Below are positions 25,747 through 35,167 of a stretch of 64,000 bases of DNA, in pieces (the stretch's first letter is position 1; each line of letters begins with the position of its first letter). A program made the position numbers and the translations under genes. The notes beneath the pieces were generated by a model, which saw only the letters and a program-made list of their open reading frames with translations, was not told where the DNA came from and did no database searches. Source of the stretch: Hymenobacter daecheongensis DSM 21074 (GTDB lineage Bacteria; Bacteroidota; Bacteroidia; Cytophagales; Hymenobacteraceae); contig NZ_FQYN01000005.1 of the NCBI RefSeq assembly GCF_900141805.1, forward strand, positions 62,001-126,000, in the 5' to 3' direction.

Positions 25747-27075
25747 ATGAAACGAGCCTACACCAACCTTACCGTGCAGGTGCTCACGGCCATTGCTCTG
25801 GGGGTGGCCGTCGGGGCGCTGTTTCCGGCCGTGGGGGCCGCGCTGAAGCCGGTAGCCGATACCTTTATCAGCCTCATCAAAATGCTGATTGCCCCCATCG
25901 TTTTCCTGACGGTAGTGCTGGGCATTGCGGGCATGGGCAGCCTCAAGAAGGTGGGGCGCGTGGGCGGCAAGGCCCTGCTTTATTTCGAAGTGGTAACCAC
26001 GCTGGCCCTGGGCGTTGGGGTGGTGGTGGCCAACCTGGCCCAGCCCGGCGCGGGCGTGCAGGAAACGGCCCAGGCCGTGCTGCAGGACGCGAAAAAAGCC
26101 GCGGAAGCGGCCAAGTTCACCGCCCAGGCCGGCGAGATGGACTGGGTGGCCTTCTTCACCCACATCATACCCGACAACGTGGTGGGGGCTTTTGCTAAGG
26201 GCGACATTCTGCAGGTGCTGCTGTTTTCGGTGCTTTTCGGGCTGGCTCTCAATCGGATGGGCGAGTATGCCCAGCCGCTGGTCAAAACCTTCGACCGGCT
26301 CTCGCACGCCATGTTCGGGGTGCTGGCGCTGGTCATGAAGCTAGCCCCCGTCGGGGCCTTTGCGGGCATGGCCTACACCATTGGCAAATACGGCGTGGCC
26401 TCGCTGCTGCCCCTGGGCAAGCTGCTGCTGGTGGTCTATGCCACCATGTTCATGTTTATTTTCGGAGTGCTGAATCTGATTCTGCGCGCCTACAAGCTGC
26501 GCCTGGGGCCGTACCTGCGCTTCATTCGGGAAGAAATTCTGCTGGTGCTGGGCACGTCCTCTTCGGAGTCGGCGCTGCCGCGCATGATTGATAAGATGGA
26601 GCGCTACGGCTGCTCCCGCTCGGTGGCCGGCCTGGTGATTCCGACGGGCTACTCCTTCAACCTCGACGGCACGTCCATCTACCTCTCCATTGCCGTTATT
26701 TTCCTGGCCCAGGCCTTCCATATCCCGCTTTCCCTGTCCCAGCAGCTCACCCTGATTGCCATTCTGATGGTTACCAGCAAGGGCGCGGCGGGGGTCACGG
26801 GCTCGGGCTTCATCGTGCTGGCCTCCACGCTGGCGGCCACCCGCCTGGTGCCGGTGGAAAGCGTGGCCCTGCTGCTGGGCGTCGACCGGTTTATGAGTGA
26901 GGCGCGGGCCATTACCAACGTCATCGGCAATGGCGTTGCCACGCTGGTGGTGGCCAAAAGCGAGGGCGAATTTGACGAGGCCCGCCACCGGCTGGCCCTG
27001 CTGGGACGCTCGGTGCCCGAGCAGGAACGCGCCGAACCCGCCGCCCTGCTGCCCCGCGTAGAAGTGCCCCACTGA
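25747..27075 (+). CDS. Dicarboxylate/glutamate:cation symporter (DAACS family)
   Basis: A 442-residue inner-membrane transporter with about eight membrane helices and two re-entrant hairpins. Signature motifs are the serine-rich hairpin [15 protein letters not shown], the substrate/cation loop [14 protein letters not shown] and a C-terminal [18 protein letters not shown]. The family (GltP, DctA, GltT) imports glutamate, aspartate or C4-dicarboxylates with H+ or Na+. The RxxTNxxGN-like end fits a dicarboxylate or glutamate carrier; which one is uncertain. A region of ~45 residues after helix 3 ([20 protein letters not shown]) is a longer loop than in GltP. Confidence 0.92.
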   Translation: MKRAYTNLTVQVLTAIALGVAVGALFPAVGAALKPVADTFISLIKMLIAPIVFLTVVLGIAGMGSLKKVGRVGGKALLYFEVVTTLALGVGVVVANLAQPGAGVQETAQAVLQDAKKAAEAAKFTAQAGEMDWVAFFTHIIPDNVVGAFAKGDILQVLLFSVLFGLALNRMGEYAQPLVKTFDRLSHAMFGVLALVMKLAPVGAFAGMAYTIGKYGVASLLPLGKLLLVVYATMFMFIFGVLNLILRAYKLRLGPYLRFIREEILLVLGTSSSESALPRMIDKMERYGCSRSVAGLVIPTGYSFNLDGTSIYLSIAVIFLAQAFHIPLSLSQQLTLIAILMVTSKGAAGVTGSGFIVLASTLAATRLVPVESVALLLGVDRFMSEARAITNVIGNGVATLVVAKSEGEFDEARHRLALLGRSVPEQERAEPAALLPRVEVPH

Positions 27076-27116
27076 GCCCGCCCAATTTATAATTCAACAT
27101 TCAAAATTCCCAAAGA

Positions 27117-28217
27117 ATGGCTACCGTTGCTGACCTCGCCCGCGTGCTCGAACAGGCCGCGCCCCTCGCCTACCAGGAATCGTACGACAATGCCGGCCTG
27201 CAGTGCGGCGACCCGCGGGCCGACATAACCGGCGTGCTCATTGCCCTGGACTGCACCCCGGCCGTGGTGGACGAGGCCATCCGGCGGGGCTGCAACGTGG
27301 TGGTGGCCCACCATCCGGTGGTGTTTAAGCCCCTCAAGCGCCTCACCGGGGCCAATGAGGTGGAGCAGACGCTCATCCGGGCCATTAAAAACGACGTGGC
27401 CATCTACGCCGCCCACACCAACCTCGACAATGTGCGCCACGGCGTGAACCGCCAGCTGGCCGCCAAGCTGGGCCTGACGAACCTGCGCATTCTGGACCCC
27501 AAAACCGGCACGCTCGGCAAGCTCATCACCTACGCCCCACCCGCCCACTCCGAGGCCATTTTGCAGGCGCTCTACGCCGCCGGGGCCGGCCACGTGGGCG
27601 ACTACGCCGAGTGCAGCTTCCGCTCCGACGGTGTGGGCACCTTCACGCCCGGCCCCGGCACCACGCCCTTCCTGGGCACCGTGGGTCAGCCCGAAACCAC
27701 CGCCGAGCAGCGCCTGGAAGTGCTGCTGCCGCTGCACCTGCACAGCCGCGTGCTGGCGGCGTTGCGGCAGGCGCATCCTTACGAAGAGGTTGCCTACGAG
27801 CTGATTAAGCTGGAAAATACGCACCAGGATGTGGGCTCTGGCATGGTGGGCGAGCTGGCCGAGCCGCTGCCCCCGGCCGAGTTTCGGCGGCGGCTGCGCC
27901 ATGCGCTGGGGGTGCCGGTGGTGAAGCACACGGAGTTTGAAAAACCTATCAAAACAGTGGCCCTGTGCGGGGGCGCGGGCAGCTTCCTGATCGGTAAAGC
28001 CCGCGCCGCCGGGGCCGAGGCCTTCGTGACCGGCGACTTGAAATACCACGAGTATTTCGGGGCCGAGGGCCGGCTGATGCTCTGCGACGTGGGGCATTTT
28101 GAGAGCGAACAATTCACCGGGGAGCTGTTCCAGGATTTGCTTCACGCGAACTTTGGAAGTACTTTTGCGGTCTTAATTGCCCAGACCCTCACCAACCCTG
28201 TCCGTTATGATTTCTAA
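27117..28217 (+). CDS. Nif3-like dinuclear metal centre protein
   Basis: The 366-residue protein has the Nif3/YbgI/DUF34 fold in two halves: N-terminal (YDNAGLQCGD, AHHPVVFKPLK, AAHTNLDN; roughly residues 20-110) and C-terminal (VTGDLKYHEYF, CDVGHFESE). Their His, Asp and Glu residues form a dimetal site. A CutA-like insert (~125-235, ending YEEVAYELIKLE) is typical of the Bacteroidota/Bacillus type. Its role is unsettled; it may repair damaged metabolites. Its end overlaps the next gene by 11 nt. Confidence 0.92.
   Translation: MATVADLARVLEQAAPLAYQESYDNAGLQCGDPRADITGVLIALDCTPAVVDEAIRRGCNVVVAHHPVVFKPLKRLTGANEVEQTLIRAIKNDVAIYAAHTNLDNVRHGVNRQLAAKLGLTNLRILDPKTGTLGKLITYAPPAHSEAILQALYAAGAGHVGDYAECSFRSDGVGTFTPGPGTTPFLGTVGQPETTAEQRLEVLLPLHLHSRVLAALRQAHPYEEVAYELIKLENTHQDVGSGMVGELAEPLPPAEFRRRLRHALGVPVVKHTEFEKPIKTVALCGGAGSFLIGKARAAGAEAFVTGDLKYHEYFGAEGRLMLCDVGHFESEQFTGELFQDLLHANFGSTFAVLIAQTLTNPVRYDF
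28136..28167 (+). promoter_or_regulatory. Internal promoter for the zinc-ribbon gene
   Basis: TTTG (28136-28139), 20 nt, then TACTTTTG (28160-28167) is a full match to the Bacteroidota -33/-7 pair. It lies inside the nif3-like gene, 39 nt before the ATG at 28207, so the downstream gene may be transcribed independently. Confidence 0.7.
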
Positions 28218-28959
28218 CTCCTCCACGGAAACCACCGTTGCCAGCAAGCTGGAAGCTCTTCTGAATCTGCAGCGCCTCGACTCGCAGCTCGATGAAATCC
28301 GGCGCGTGCGCGGTGACTTGCCCGAAGAGGTTCGCGACCTGGAGGACGAAATTGCCGGCTACGAGGTGCGCGTGAGCAAGTTCGACGAAGAAATTCAGGG
28401 ACTCAACGACCAGATCAAGCAGCGCAAGCAGAACGCCAAGGACGCCGACGGCCTCATTAAGAAGTATGAGGAGCAGCAGCAGAACGTGCGCAACAACCGC
28501 GAGTACGAGGCCATTGCCAAGGAAATTGAGCTGCAGCGCCTCGAAATTCAGATTTCGGAGAAGAAGATCAAGGAAGCCCAGTACCAGATTGAGGTAAAAA
28601 ACAACGACATCGCCGGCACTAAGCAGCGCCTCGATGAGCGGAAGAAAGACCTCACCAACAAGAACACCGAGCTGCAGACCATCGTGGGCGAAAGCGAAAC
28701 CGATGAGAAGAAGCTAATGGATGAGCGCGAGAAGGCCGTGAAACCCATCGAGGAGCGCCTGCTGACGGCCTACACCCGCATCCGCGGCAATGTGCGCAAC
28801 GGCCTGGCCGTGGTAACGGTGAAGCGCGACGCCTGCGGCGGCTGCTTCAACACGGTGCCCCCGCAGCGCCAAGCCGACATTATCTCGCACAAGAAAATCA
28901 TCGTGTGTGAGCATTGTGGCCGCGTGCTGGCCGATGTGGATTTGAAGGCAGTAGCCTAG
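28207..28959 (+). CDS. Coiled-coil protein with C4-type zinc ribbon
   Basis: The 250-residue protein is a long antiparallel coiled coil (about residues 15-185, rich in charged heptads) followed by a zinc ribbon with CGGCF and CEHCG (about residues 205-240). This is the architecture of the CdsZ/YbgI-neighbour (COG1579) family. The family is implicated in RNA or tRNA handling, but its role is not established. It overlaps the nif3-like gene by 11 nt, and the pairing is conserved in many bacteria. Confidence 0.9.
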   Translation: MISNSSTETTVASKLEALLNLQRLDSQLDEIRRVRGDLPEEVRDLEDEIAGYEVRVSKFDEEIQGLNDQIKQRKQNAKDADGLIKKYEEQQQNVRNNREYEAIAKEIELQRLEIQISEKKIKEAQYQIEVKNNDIAGTKQRLDERKKDLTNKNTELQTIVGESETDEKKLMDEREKAVKPIEERLLTAYTRIRGNVRNGLAVVTVKRDACGGCFNTVPPQRQADIISHKKIIVCEHCGRVLADVDLKAVA

Positions 28960-28989
28960 GCAGCCACTAGTGGCTGGTTGAATTTTGAG

Positions 28990-29019
28990 AAAGGAACGGC
29001 CCCCCGCCGTTCCTTTTTT
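28990..29019 (+). terminator. Intrinsic terminator after zinc-ribbon gene
   Basis: AAAGGAACGGC (28990-29000) pairs with GCCGTTCCTTT (29006-29016) around a CCCCC loop, followed by a T run to 29019. It ends the nif3-like/zinc-ribbon operon. Confidence 0.92.
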
Positions 29020-29061
29020 ATTGGGAATACGGCAGTGAAAAAAGGGCGAGCGAACGGCAGC

Positions 29062-30618
29062 ATGGCGAGGCATCTGGCAGTCTGGGGGGCGGTGGTTTTC
29101 GCCGGCCTGGCGGGGCCGTGCGCGGCGGTCACGCTTCGGCCCCGCCAGGAAATCAGCGGGCCGTTGGCTCCGGCCGGGCCGGCCACCGCTTCATCAATCA
29201 GCACTTTATCATCTACCTCCCGGCAGGCTTACAATGAGCTGTTTAAGCTACGGACGGAGTCGGCTCGCGCGCTGCTGCAGGCCGAGCTGAAGCGTCAGCC
29301 CGCCGCCGCCGGCGCGCTACTGGTCGCCGACTGCACCGACTTCGTGGAGCTGATGATTTCGCAGGATGCCAGCCGCTACGAGACCGTGACGATGGCCCAG
29401 AGCCGCCGGCTGGCGGTGCTGGAAAAATCGGCGGAGCGCGGGCCGTTGCGCGACTACGCCCGCGCCGAAATCCGGCTGCACCAGGCCGCCGCGCAAGTGG
29501 CCTTTCAGCACGAAGTGCAGGGCGCGTGGAATCTGCGGCAGGCGTATCAGCAGATGCAGGCCACAGTGCAGCGCTACCCCGATTTCTTGCCGGCCCGCAA
29601 AACGCTGGGCATGATGCAGTTCTTTATTGGCTCCTTGCCCGAGGGCTACCGCTGGTTTCTGAAGCTGCTGGGGCTGCCGGGCAGCGTGGAGCTGGGCCTG
29701 CAGAACCTGCGGGCCGCCGCCCGGCAGCCCAACGATTTTCAGCCCGAAGCTCAGATTATTCTGGCGCTGGTGCAGGAAACCTACTACAAAAGTGCCGACG
29801 AAGCCGTGCTGCTGGTGAGCCGCCTGGCCACCCAACAGCCCGATAATCTACTATTTAGCTACCTGTCCATCAGCCTCAACAAGCGCCAGCACCATACCGG
29901 CGCGGCGCTGGCGGCCTACCGCGCCCGCCCCACCGGCCCGGCCTATCTGCCCGTGCCCTATCTGCACCACATGGCCGCCGATTTGCTGCTGTACCAGGGC
30001 CAGTACGCGGCTTCGCAGCGCGAAAACCAGCAGTTCCTGCAGCAGTATCGCGGCGTGCACTACCGCAAGGATGCCGCCTTCAAGCTTTATCTGGCGGCCT
30101 GGCTGGGCAATGACGCGCCGGCCGCCGAGCAGTACCGCCGCCAGATCGGGGCCGGGGGCCGCACCGAGCTGGAAGAAGATAAGTATGCCCAGCGCTTCTT
30201 CGAGGACAAGCTGCCGCTGAGCCGCCCTCTCACCCGCGCCCGCCTGCAGATTGATGGAGGCTACTACCGCGAGGCGTTGGCCACGTTGCGCGGCTTCGCG
30301 GCCACGCCCGCCACCGGCCTGCGCGACCGGCTGGAAGACCCCTACCGCCGCGCCCGCGCCTACCAGGGCCTGGGCCGCCTGGATTCGGCCCGGCTGTTTT
30401 ACACCCGTACCATTGCGCTGGCCGGCAAAGCGCCGTACTACTTCGGGCCGCAGTCGGCGCTACAGATGGGCTACCTCTGCCAGGCCGACGGGCAGCTGAA
30501 CCTGGCGCGGGTATACTTTCAGAAGGTGCTTGATTCGCCTAAGCACGAGTACAAGAACAGCACCGATGCCAAGGCCAAAGTGGCGCTTTCGGGTATGCCG
30601 GCGGCAAAACTTCGGTAG
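29062..30618 (+). CDS. Secreted tetratricopeptide-like protein
   Basis: The 518-residue protein starts with a signal peptide (MARHLAVWGAVVFAGLAGPC), followed by helical TPR-like units (AYNELFKLRTESARALLQAE; TYYKSADEAVLLVSRLAT; RARAYQGLGRLDSARLFYTR). It probably acts as a periplasmic or surface scaffold for protein contacts. ATG 29062 was chosen for the signal peptide. It follows a terminator and precedes pabB, whose own -7 element lies just after this stop. Confidence 0.78.
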   Translation: MARHLAVWGAVVFAGLAGPCAAVTLRPRQEISGPLAPAGPATASSISTLSSTSRQAYNELFKLRTESARALLQAELKRQPAAAGALLVADCTDFVELMISQDASRYETVTMAQSRRLAVLEKSAERGPLRDYARAEIRLHQAAAQVAFQHEVQGAWNLRQAYQQMQATVQRYPDFLPARKTLGMMQFFIGSLPEGYRWFLKLLGLPGSVELGLQNLRAAARQPNDFQPEAQIILALVQETYYKSADEAVLLVSRLATQQPDNLLFSYLSISLNKRQHHTGAALAAYRARPTGPAYLPVPYLHHMAADLLLYQGQYAASQRENQQFLQQYRGVHYRKDAAFKLYLAAWLGNDAPAAEQYRRQIGAGGRTELEEDKYAQRFFEDKLPLSRPLTRARLQIDGGYYREALATLRGFAATPATGLRDRLEDPYRRARAYQGLGRLDSARLFYTRTIALAGKAPYYFGPQSALQMGYLCQADGQLNLARVYFQKVLDSPKHEYKNSTDAKAKVALSGMPAAKLR

Positions 30619-30626
30619 CGGCTGGC

Positions 30627-30634
30627 TACTTTTG
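30627..30634 (+). promoter_or_regulatory. pabB promoter -7 element
   Basis: TACTTTTG matches TAnnTTTG. It lies 9 nt after the stop of the preceding gene and argues that pabB starts downstream, at the TTG at 30671, rather than inside the TPR gene. Confidence 0.5.
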
Positions 30635-30670
30635 AGACTCCGGCTGCCCTGCTCATTTTCTTCGCCCGCC

Positions 30671-31957
30671 TTGCTGCCCCTTATAGTTTCTTTTGCCGCG
30701 CTGCCCGTTTCCGGGGCGGAATTTCGCGCCCGCGCCCTGCACTGGGCGGCCGGGTTTGCCTGCTGCGCTTACTACGAGTCGAACGGCCTGGAATATCCCG
30801 GCGGGCCGTTTGAGCGGCTACTGGCGGTGGCACCTCAAGCTGGCCCCGCTCCCACTACTTTGGCCGATTTGCGCGGCTGGCTGGCCCAGGCCCCATCAGC
30901 GGCGCCCCGCTGCGGGTTTCTGACCTACGATCTGAAAAACGAAATCGAAGCCCTGCACAGCGGCCACTTCGATGGGCTGCAATGGCCGGCGCTGCACTTC
31001 TTCAGCCCGGAAACCTGGCTGGTCTGGCAGCCGGATTCGGTGGAGATTCACGGGGAAACGCCGGGCGTGCTGGAAGCTATTCTGGCTACGCCGGTGCCGG
31101 CGGAAGCTGCTTTGCCCGCTATTCAACTGATGCCCCGCCTGCCCAAACGCGAGTATCTGGCGGCGGTGGAGGCCATTCGGGAAGACATTCTGAATGGGGA
31201 AGTGTATGAGCTGAACCTGTGCCAGGAGTTTTACGCCGAAAACGTGGCGCTGGACCCGGTCGGCACGTTTCTGCGCCTGAACGCGGCGTCGCCGACGCCC
31301 TTCGCCGGCTTCTACAAGTGGCAGGACCGCTACCTGCTCTGCGCCTCGCCCGAGCGTTTTTTGCAGAAGAAAGGGCCGTTGCTGACTTCCCAGCCAATCA
31401 AGGGCACCATCCGCCGCGGGGCCACGCCGGCCGAAGACGAGCGGCAGCGCCACACGCTGCTCCACGACGAGAAAGAGCGGGCCGAAAACCTGATGATCGT
31501 GGATCTGGTGCGCAACGACCTAGCCCGCGTGGCCCGGACCGGCACCGTGCAGGTGCCCGAGCTGTTCGGCCTCTACCCCTTCCGCCACGTCTGGCAGATG
31601 ATTTCGACCATCCAGGCCCGGCTGCGGCCGGAGGTTGACCTCACCGAAATTCTACGCGCCACCTTCCCGATGGGCTCCATGACCGGGGCCCCAAAAATCC
31701 GGGCCATGCAGCTTATCGAGCACTACGAGCGCACGAAGCGCGGCCTCTACAGCGGCAGCCTGGGCTACATCACTCCCACCGGCGACTTCGATTTCAACGT
31801 CGTCATCCGCAGTCTGCAGTACCGCGCCGGCACCGGCTACCTCAGCTTCCAGGTCGGCTCGGCCATCACCTACGACTCCAACCCGGCCCGCGAATACGAC
31901 GAGTGCCTGCTCAAAGCCCGCGCCCTGCTGGACGTGCTGGGCGTTGAACGGCTGTGA
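30671..31957 (+). CDS. pabB: Aminodeoxychorismate synthase component I
   Basis: PabB converts chorismate and ammonia to 4-amino-4-deoxychorismate for folate synthesis. The 428-residue protein has the chorismate-binding fold with PIKGTIRRGAT, the ENLMIVDLVRNDLARV motif and FPMGSMTGAPKI. Chorismate-binding enzymes also include anthranilate and isochorismate synthases. The PIKGT lysine and overall length favour PabB, with anthranilate synthase less likely. The start is uncertain: no suitable ATG exists downstream of the -7 element, so the TTG at 30671 (reading MLPLIVSF) is proposed. Confidence 0.86.
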   Translation: MLPLIVSFAALPVSGAEFRARALHWAAGFACCAYYESNGLEYPGGPFERLLAVAPQAGPAPTTLADLRGWLAQAPSAAPRCGFLTYDLKNEIEALHSGHFDGLQWPALHFFSPETWLVWQPDSVEIHGETPGVLEAILATPVPAEAALPAIQLMPRLPKREYLAAVEAIREDILNGEVYELNLCQEFYAENVALDPVGTFLRLNAASPTPFAGFYKWQDRYLLCASPERFLQKKGPLLTSQPIKGTIRRGATPAEDERQRHTLLHDEKERAENLMIVDLVRNDLARVARTGTVQVPELFGLYPFRHVWQMISTIQARLRPEVDLTEILRATFPMGSMTGAPKIRAMQLIEHYERTKRGLYSGSLGYITPTGDFDFNVVIRSLQYRAGTGYLSFQVGSAITYDSNPAREYDECLLKARALLDVLGVERL

Positions 31958-31959
31958 AG

Positions 31960-32121
31960 TTGTCATTGCGAGCAAAGCGAAGCAATCCGTCCTCTGAAAC
32001 GTAGAAAGCTTCTTTTTACTGCAAAGCCCTGACGTAGATCTTACGTCAGGGCTTTCTGTATAATCAGGGGTTGGCTAATTGTCCAGGACGGATTGCTTCG
32101 TCGTGCCTCCTCGCAATGACA
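31960..32121. repeat. Inverted-repeat element, copy B
   Basis: The left arm 31960-31993 is identical to that of copy A. The right arm 32085-32121 is diverged, reading GGATTGCTTCGTCGTGCCTC before CTCGCAATGACA. The interior again carries a GACGTAgatctTACGTC hairpin with AAAGCCCT/AGGGCTTT arms. It begins 2 nt after the pabB stop and ends 2 nt before the stop of the convergent acetyltransferase gene. Confidence 0.9.
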
Positions 32122-32123
32122 GG

Positions 32124-32768
32124 TTATAATTTCACCATCTCGCCGCTAAGCCTCGCCTCGAACTCCTGCAGAAACTGCCCCACGTGGTAGCCGTCGGCCA
32201 GGGCGTGGTGCACATTCACGGCCACGGGCATCCAGGTCGCGCCGTTTTCCTCGTAGAGCTGGCCGAAGGATATTTTGGGACAACTGTCGGGGTGAGCGAA
32301 GCTGCGGGCGTGGGTGAGGCCGCTGAAGCGCACCCACGGAATGGCCGAGCAGTGCAACACATCCGCGCGGGCGGTGGTGGGGCTCAGGCGCAGGCCGGTG
32401 CTGTTTTGTACGGCCTCCATTTCGGCGGTGGCGGCCGCTACGAAGCCCTTTAGCTCATCGTTTTGCTCGATGAATGAGAAGGCAAACGTATGGTCGGCGC
32501 GGCCCAGCGTAGCGGAGGCGTGCACCCGGTCATATCGATATACCTGGCCGTCTTCGATGCGAGTGCGGAACTCAGGCACCGCGTTGGCCGCCTGCACGGC
32601 GTGGTAGAGGTAGTAGAGGAAAAACGATACGCCCCGCTCCTTCGCCGCGGCCTGGGCTCCGGTACACTTGACGGGCGCCACCAGGCCGAAAAAGGGCTCT
32701 TCAAATGCTGAGAAGAAGGCAAAATGCTCGCGGCGGTTCCAGGTCGTCAGGTCAATCAGCTGTTTCAT
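32124..32768 (-). CDS. Chloramphenicol acetyltransferase-like protein
   Basis: The 214-residue protein matches the class A CAT fold, with the catalytic HHALADG motif (H187-H188 to G193) and the conserved N-terminal LTTWNRREHFAFF. CAT enzymes are trimers that move acetyl from acetyl-CoA to a hydroxyl. Many chromosomal CAT-like proteins in Bacteroidota have other acceptors, so chloramphenicol resistance is not implied. The Asp-Gly pair after the His-His motif is intact. It is divergent from the HAD hydrolase gene. Confidence 0.87.
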   Translation of the reverse strand: MKQLIDLTTWNRREHFAFFSAFEEPFFGLVAPVKCTGAQAAAKERGVSFFLYYLYHAVQAANAVPEFRTRIEDGQVYRYDRVHASATLGRADHTFAFSFIEQNDELKGFVAAATAEMEAVQNSTGLRLSPTTARADVLHCSAIPWVRFSGLTHARSFAHPDSCPKISFGQLYEENGATWMPVAVNVHHALADGYHVGQFLQEFEARLSGEMVKL

Positions 32769-32783
32769 GGGCGGCAAGTTCGG

Positions 32784-32791
32784 TAACTTTG
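32784..32791 (+). promoter_or_regulatory. -7 element upstream of HAD gene
   Basis: TAACTTTG matches TAnnTTTG and predicts a leader of about 42 nt for the gene starting at 32838. It lies in the 69-bp divergent gap. Confidence 0.5.
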
Positions 32792-32837
32792 CGGCCCGCC
32801 GAAGCCTTTTTCGCCGGTTTTCTCTGCATTTGCCGCC

Positions 32838-33533
32838 ATGTCTGCTCCCCACCTCATTGCCTTCGACGCTGATGACACGCTCTGGTCCAACCAGCCCCAC
32901 TTCGACCAGGTAGAAGCCCGGCTGCTGAAAATAATGGCCCACTGCGGCGACCCGGCCCACATCCGCGAGCAGCTGAACATCGTGCAGCGCCGGAACATGA
33001 CGCTCTTCGGCTACGGGGCCAAGTCGTTCATGCTCTCCATGATTGAAACGGCCATTCAGCTCACCAACGGTGCCGTCACTGGCCATGCTATTCAGCAGAT
33101 TCTGGACATCGGCAAGGATCTGCTGCGTTACACCATCGAGCCGCTGCCGGGCGTGGTGGAGGTGCTCACCGAGCTGCGCCGCCGCGGCCACCGCCTGATG
33201 GTGCTCACCAAAGGCGACCTGCTCGACCAGGAAAGCAAGCTGGCCCGCTCCGGCCTAGGCGACTTTTTCGACTACGTTGAAATCGTGAGTGAAAAGGATG
33301 AGGCCACTTACCAGCGCCTCCTGGCCCGCTACAATGCTCTGCCCGGCGAGTTTTTCATGATTGGCAACTCCCTCAAGTCCGATATTCTGCCCGTGGCCCA
33401 GCTGGGCTTCCGGGCCGTGCACATCCCCTACCACGCCAACTGGATATTCGAGCACGTGGACCCCGAAAAGCTGGAGGGCCTGGAGTTCCACGCCGTCACG
33501 GACCTGCGCGAGGTACTGGAACTGGTGAAATAG
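32838..33533 (+). CDS. HAD-superfamily hydrolase
   Basis: This 231-residue protein is a HAD phosphatase: motif I FDADDTLW (nucleophile D10, acid/base D12), motif II VLTKGD, motif III with Lys in the EIVSEKDEATY region, and motif IV GNSLKSDI. The helical cap lies at about residues 20-90. The DADDT form resembles phosphoglycolate phosphatase-like or epoxide-hydrolase-like HADs, but the substrate cannot be deduced. The last codons overlap a 32-bp inverted repeat arm (33524-33555). Confidence 0.9.
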   Translation: MSAPHLIAFDADDTLWSNQPHFDQVEARLLKIMAHCGDPAHIREQLNIVQRRNMTLFGYGAKSFMLSMIETAIQLTNGAVTGHAIQQILDIGKDLLRYTIEPLPGVVEVLTELRRRGHRLMVLTKGDLLDQESKLARSGLGDFFDYVEIVSEKDEATYQRLLARYNALPGEFFMIGNSLKSDILPVAQLGFRAVHIPYHANWIFEHVDPEKLEGLEFHAVTDLREVLELVK

Positions 33534-33653
33534 TGAGATGGTGAAATGGTGAGTTTGATGTTCGGTTAGCGCCATCTGCGTGACTTGCGCCAAACGCGCA
33601 GCTCCGCGCCGCCAGAACGTCAACTCACCATTTCACCATCTCACTATTTCACC
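33524..33653. repeat. 32-bp perfect inverted repeat overlapping a gene end
   Basis: Arms 33524-33555 and 33622-33653 are perfect reverse complements (GGTGAAATAGTGAGATGGTG, then AAATGGTGAGTT), 66 nt apart. Each arm itself repeats the theme GGTGA(A/G)AT. The left arm includes the last codons and stop codon of the HAD gene. Confidence 0.88.
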
Positions 33654-33689
33654 GCCTCTGCCATTCTGTCATTTTAGGGCTAAAAAACC

Positions 33690-33697
33690 TACCTTTG
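33690..33697 (+). promoter_or_regulatory. miaB promoter -7 element
   Basis: TACCTTTG lies 25 nt before the miaB ATG and matches TAnnTTTG. The expected -33 region is AT-rich (ATTTTAGGG) but has no exact TTG. Confidence 0.55.
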
Positions 33698-33722
33698 CCC
33701 TCCTTCTGAGTTTGTATTTCCT

Positions 33723-35165
33723 ATGTCGCAGCAGCTGTTCACCTTAGATTATCTCGACACGCCCCCGACGGCCGCGGCTGGCGCGGAGCCCGCCCAGGAC
33801 GTGCGCGTGAGTCCGGCCACCCGCACGGGGCGGCAGCGCAAGCTCTACATCGAGAGCTACGGCTGCCAGATGAATTTCTCCGACTCCGAAATCGTGTCGT
33901 CCATCCTCTTCGACGAGGGCTTCGACACCACCGAGCAGCTCGCCGAGGCCGATCTGGTGCTGCTGAACACCTGCTCCATCCGCGAAAAGGCAGAGCAGAC
34001 CGTGCGCATGCGCCTCTCACAGATCAACAGCCACAAGAAGCGCAACCCCGGTATGCTGGTGGGCGTGCTGGGCTGCATGGCTGAGCGTCTGAAAAGCAAG
34101 TTCTTAGAGGAAGAAAAGCTGGTGGACCTGGTCGTGGGCCCCGACGCCTACCGCGACCTGCCCAACCTGATCCGGGAAGTGGACGGCGGCCAGAAAGCCG
34201 TGAACGTGCTGCTCTCCCGCGACGAAACCTACGCCGACATCACGCCCGTGCGCCTGAACTCCAACGGCATCACCGCCTTCGTGAGCATCATGCGCGGCTG
34301 CGACAACATGTGCTCGTTCTGCGTGGTGCCCTTCACGAGGGGCCGCGAGCGGAGCCGCGACGCCCACAGCATCGAGCAGGAATGCCGCGACCTGGTGGCC
34401 CAGGGCTACAAGGAAGTAACCCTGCTCGGCCAGAACGTAGACTCTTACAAGTGGGCCTCCGAAGACGGCACCGAGCACGTCAACTTCGCCCAGTTGCTGG
34501 AGCGCGTGGCCCGCATCAGCCCCGAGCTGCGGGTGCGCTTCTCCACCTCCCACCCCAAAGACATTACCGACGAGGTGTTGCACACGATGGGCCGCTACGA
34601 GAACATCTGCAAGTACATTCACCTGCCCGCCCAGAGCGGCAACTCGCGGATTCTCAAGCTAATGAACCGCACCTACGACCGGCCCTGGTACGAGGAGCGG
34701 GTGCAGGCCATCCGCCGCATCCTGGGCCCCGAGTGCGCCATCAGCACCGATATGATTGCCGGCTTCTGCTCCGAAACCGAAGAAGAGCACCAGGACACGC
34801 TCAGCCTCATCGACTGGGTGCAGTACGACATGGCCTACATGTTCTTCTACTCGGAGCGCCCCGGCACCCTGGCCGCCCGCAAGCTGGCCGATGACATTCC
34901 GCTGGACGTGAAAAAGCGCCGCCTCCAGGAAATCATTGACTTACAGCAGAAAAGCAGCGCCGCCCGCAACCATCAGGCCGTAGGCAAAGTGCACCGCGTC
35001 CTGGTCGAGAACTTCTCCAAGCGCAGTCAGGAGCACCTCAGCGGCCGCAACAGCCAGAACCAGGTCGTCATCTTCCCCAAGAAGCACTACAAGAAGGGCG
35101 ACTACGTGAACGTATTCGTGCACACCGGCACTGGTGGGTCGTTGCTGGGCGACTCCGTTGAGTAG
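33723..35165 (+). CDS. miaB: tRNA-2-methylthio-N6-dimethylallyladenosine synthase
   Basis: MiaB adds the methylthio group to i6A37 of UNN-reading tRNAs using radical SAM chemistry and two 4Fe-4S clusters. The 480-residue protein shows the N-terminal MTTase cysteines (YGCQMN, NTCSIRE, GCMAER), the radical-SAM motif CDNMCSFC (Cys193, 197, 200) and a C-terminal TRAM domain (~410-475). An N-terminal extension of about 35 residues precedes the domain. It heads a core cluster with the sigma-54 regulator, lptE, secG and groESL. Confidence 0.96.
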   Translation: MSQQLFTLDYLDTPPTAAAGAEPAQDVRVSPATRTGRQRKLYIESYGCQMNFSDSEIVSSILFDEGFDTTEQLAEADLVLLNTCSIREKAEQTVRMRLSQINSHKKRNPGMLVGVLGCMAERLKSKFLEEEKLVDLVVGPDAYRDLPNLIREVDGGQKAVNVLLSRDETYADITPVRLNSNGITAFVSIMRGCDNMCSFCVVPFTRGRERSRDAHSIEQECRDLVAQGYKEVTLLGQNVDSYKWASEDGTEHVNFAQLLERVARISPELRVRFSTSHPKDITDEVLHTMGRYENICKYIHLPAQSGNSRILKLMNRTYDRPWYEERVQAIRRILGPECAISTDMIAGFCSETEEEHQDTLSLIDWVQYDMAYMFFYSERPGTLAARKLADDIPLDVKKRRLQEIIDLQQKSSAARNHQAVGKVHRVLVENFSKRSQEHLSGRNSQNQVVIFPKKHYKKGDYVNVFVHTGTGGSLLGDSVE

Positions 35166-35167
35166 CC

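Noticed and set aside
32124..32768. Chloramphenicol resistance gene
   Set aside because: The CAT-like catalytic motif is present, but it is a chromosomal, composition-typical gene without mobile context, and many CAT-like proteins use other acceptors.
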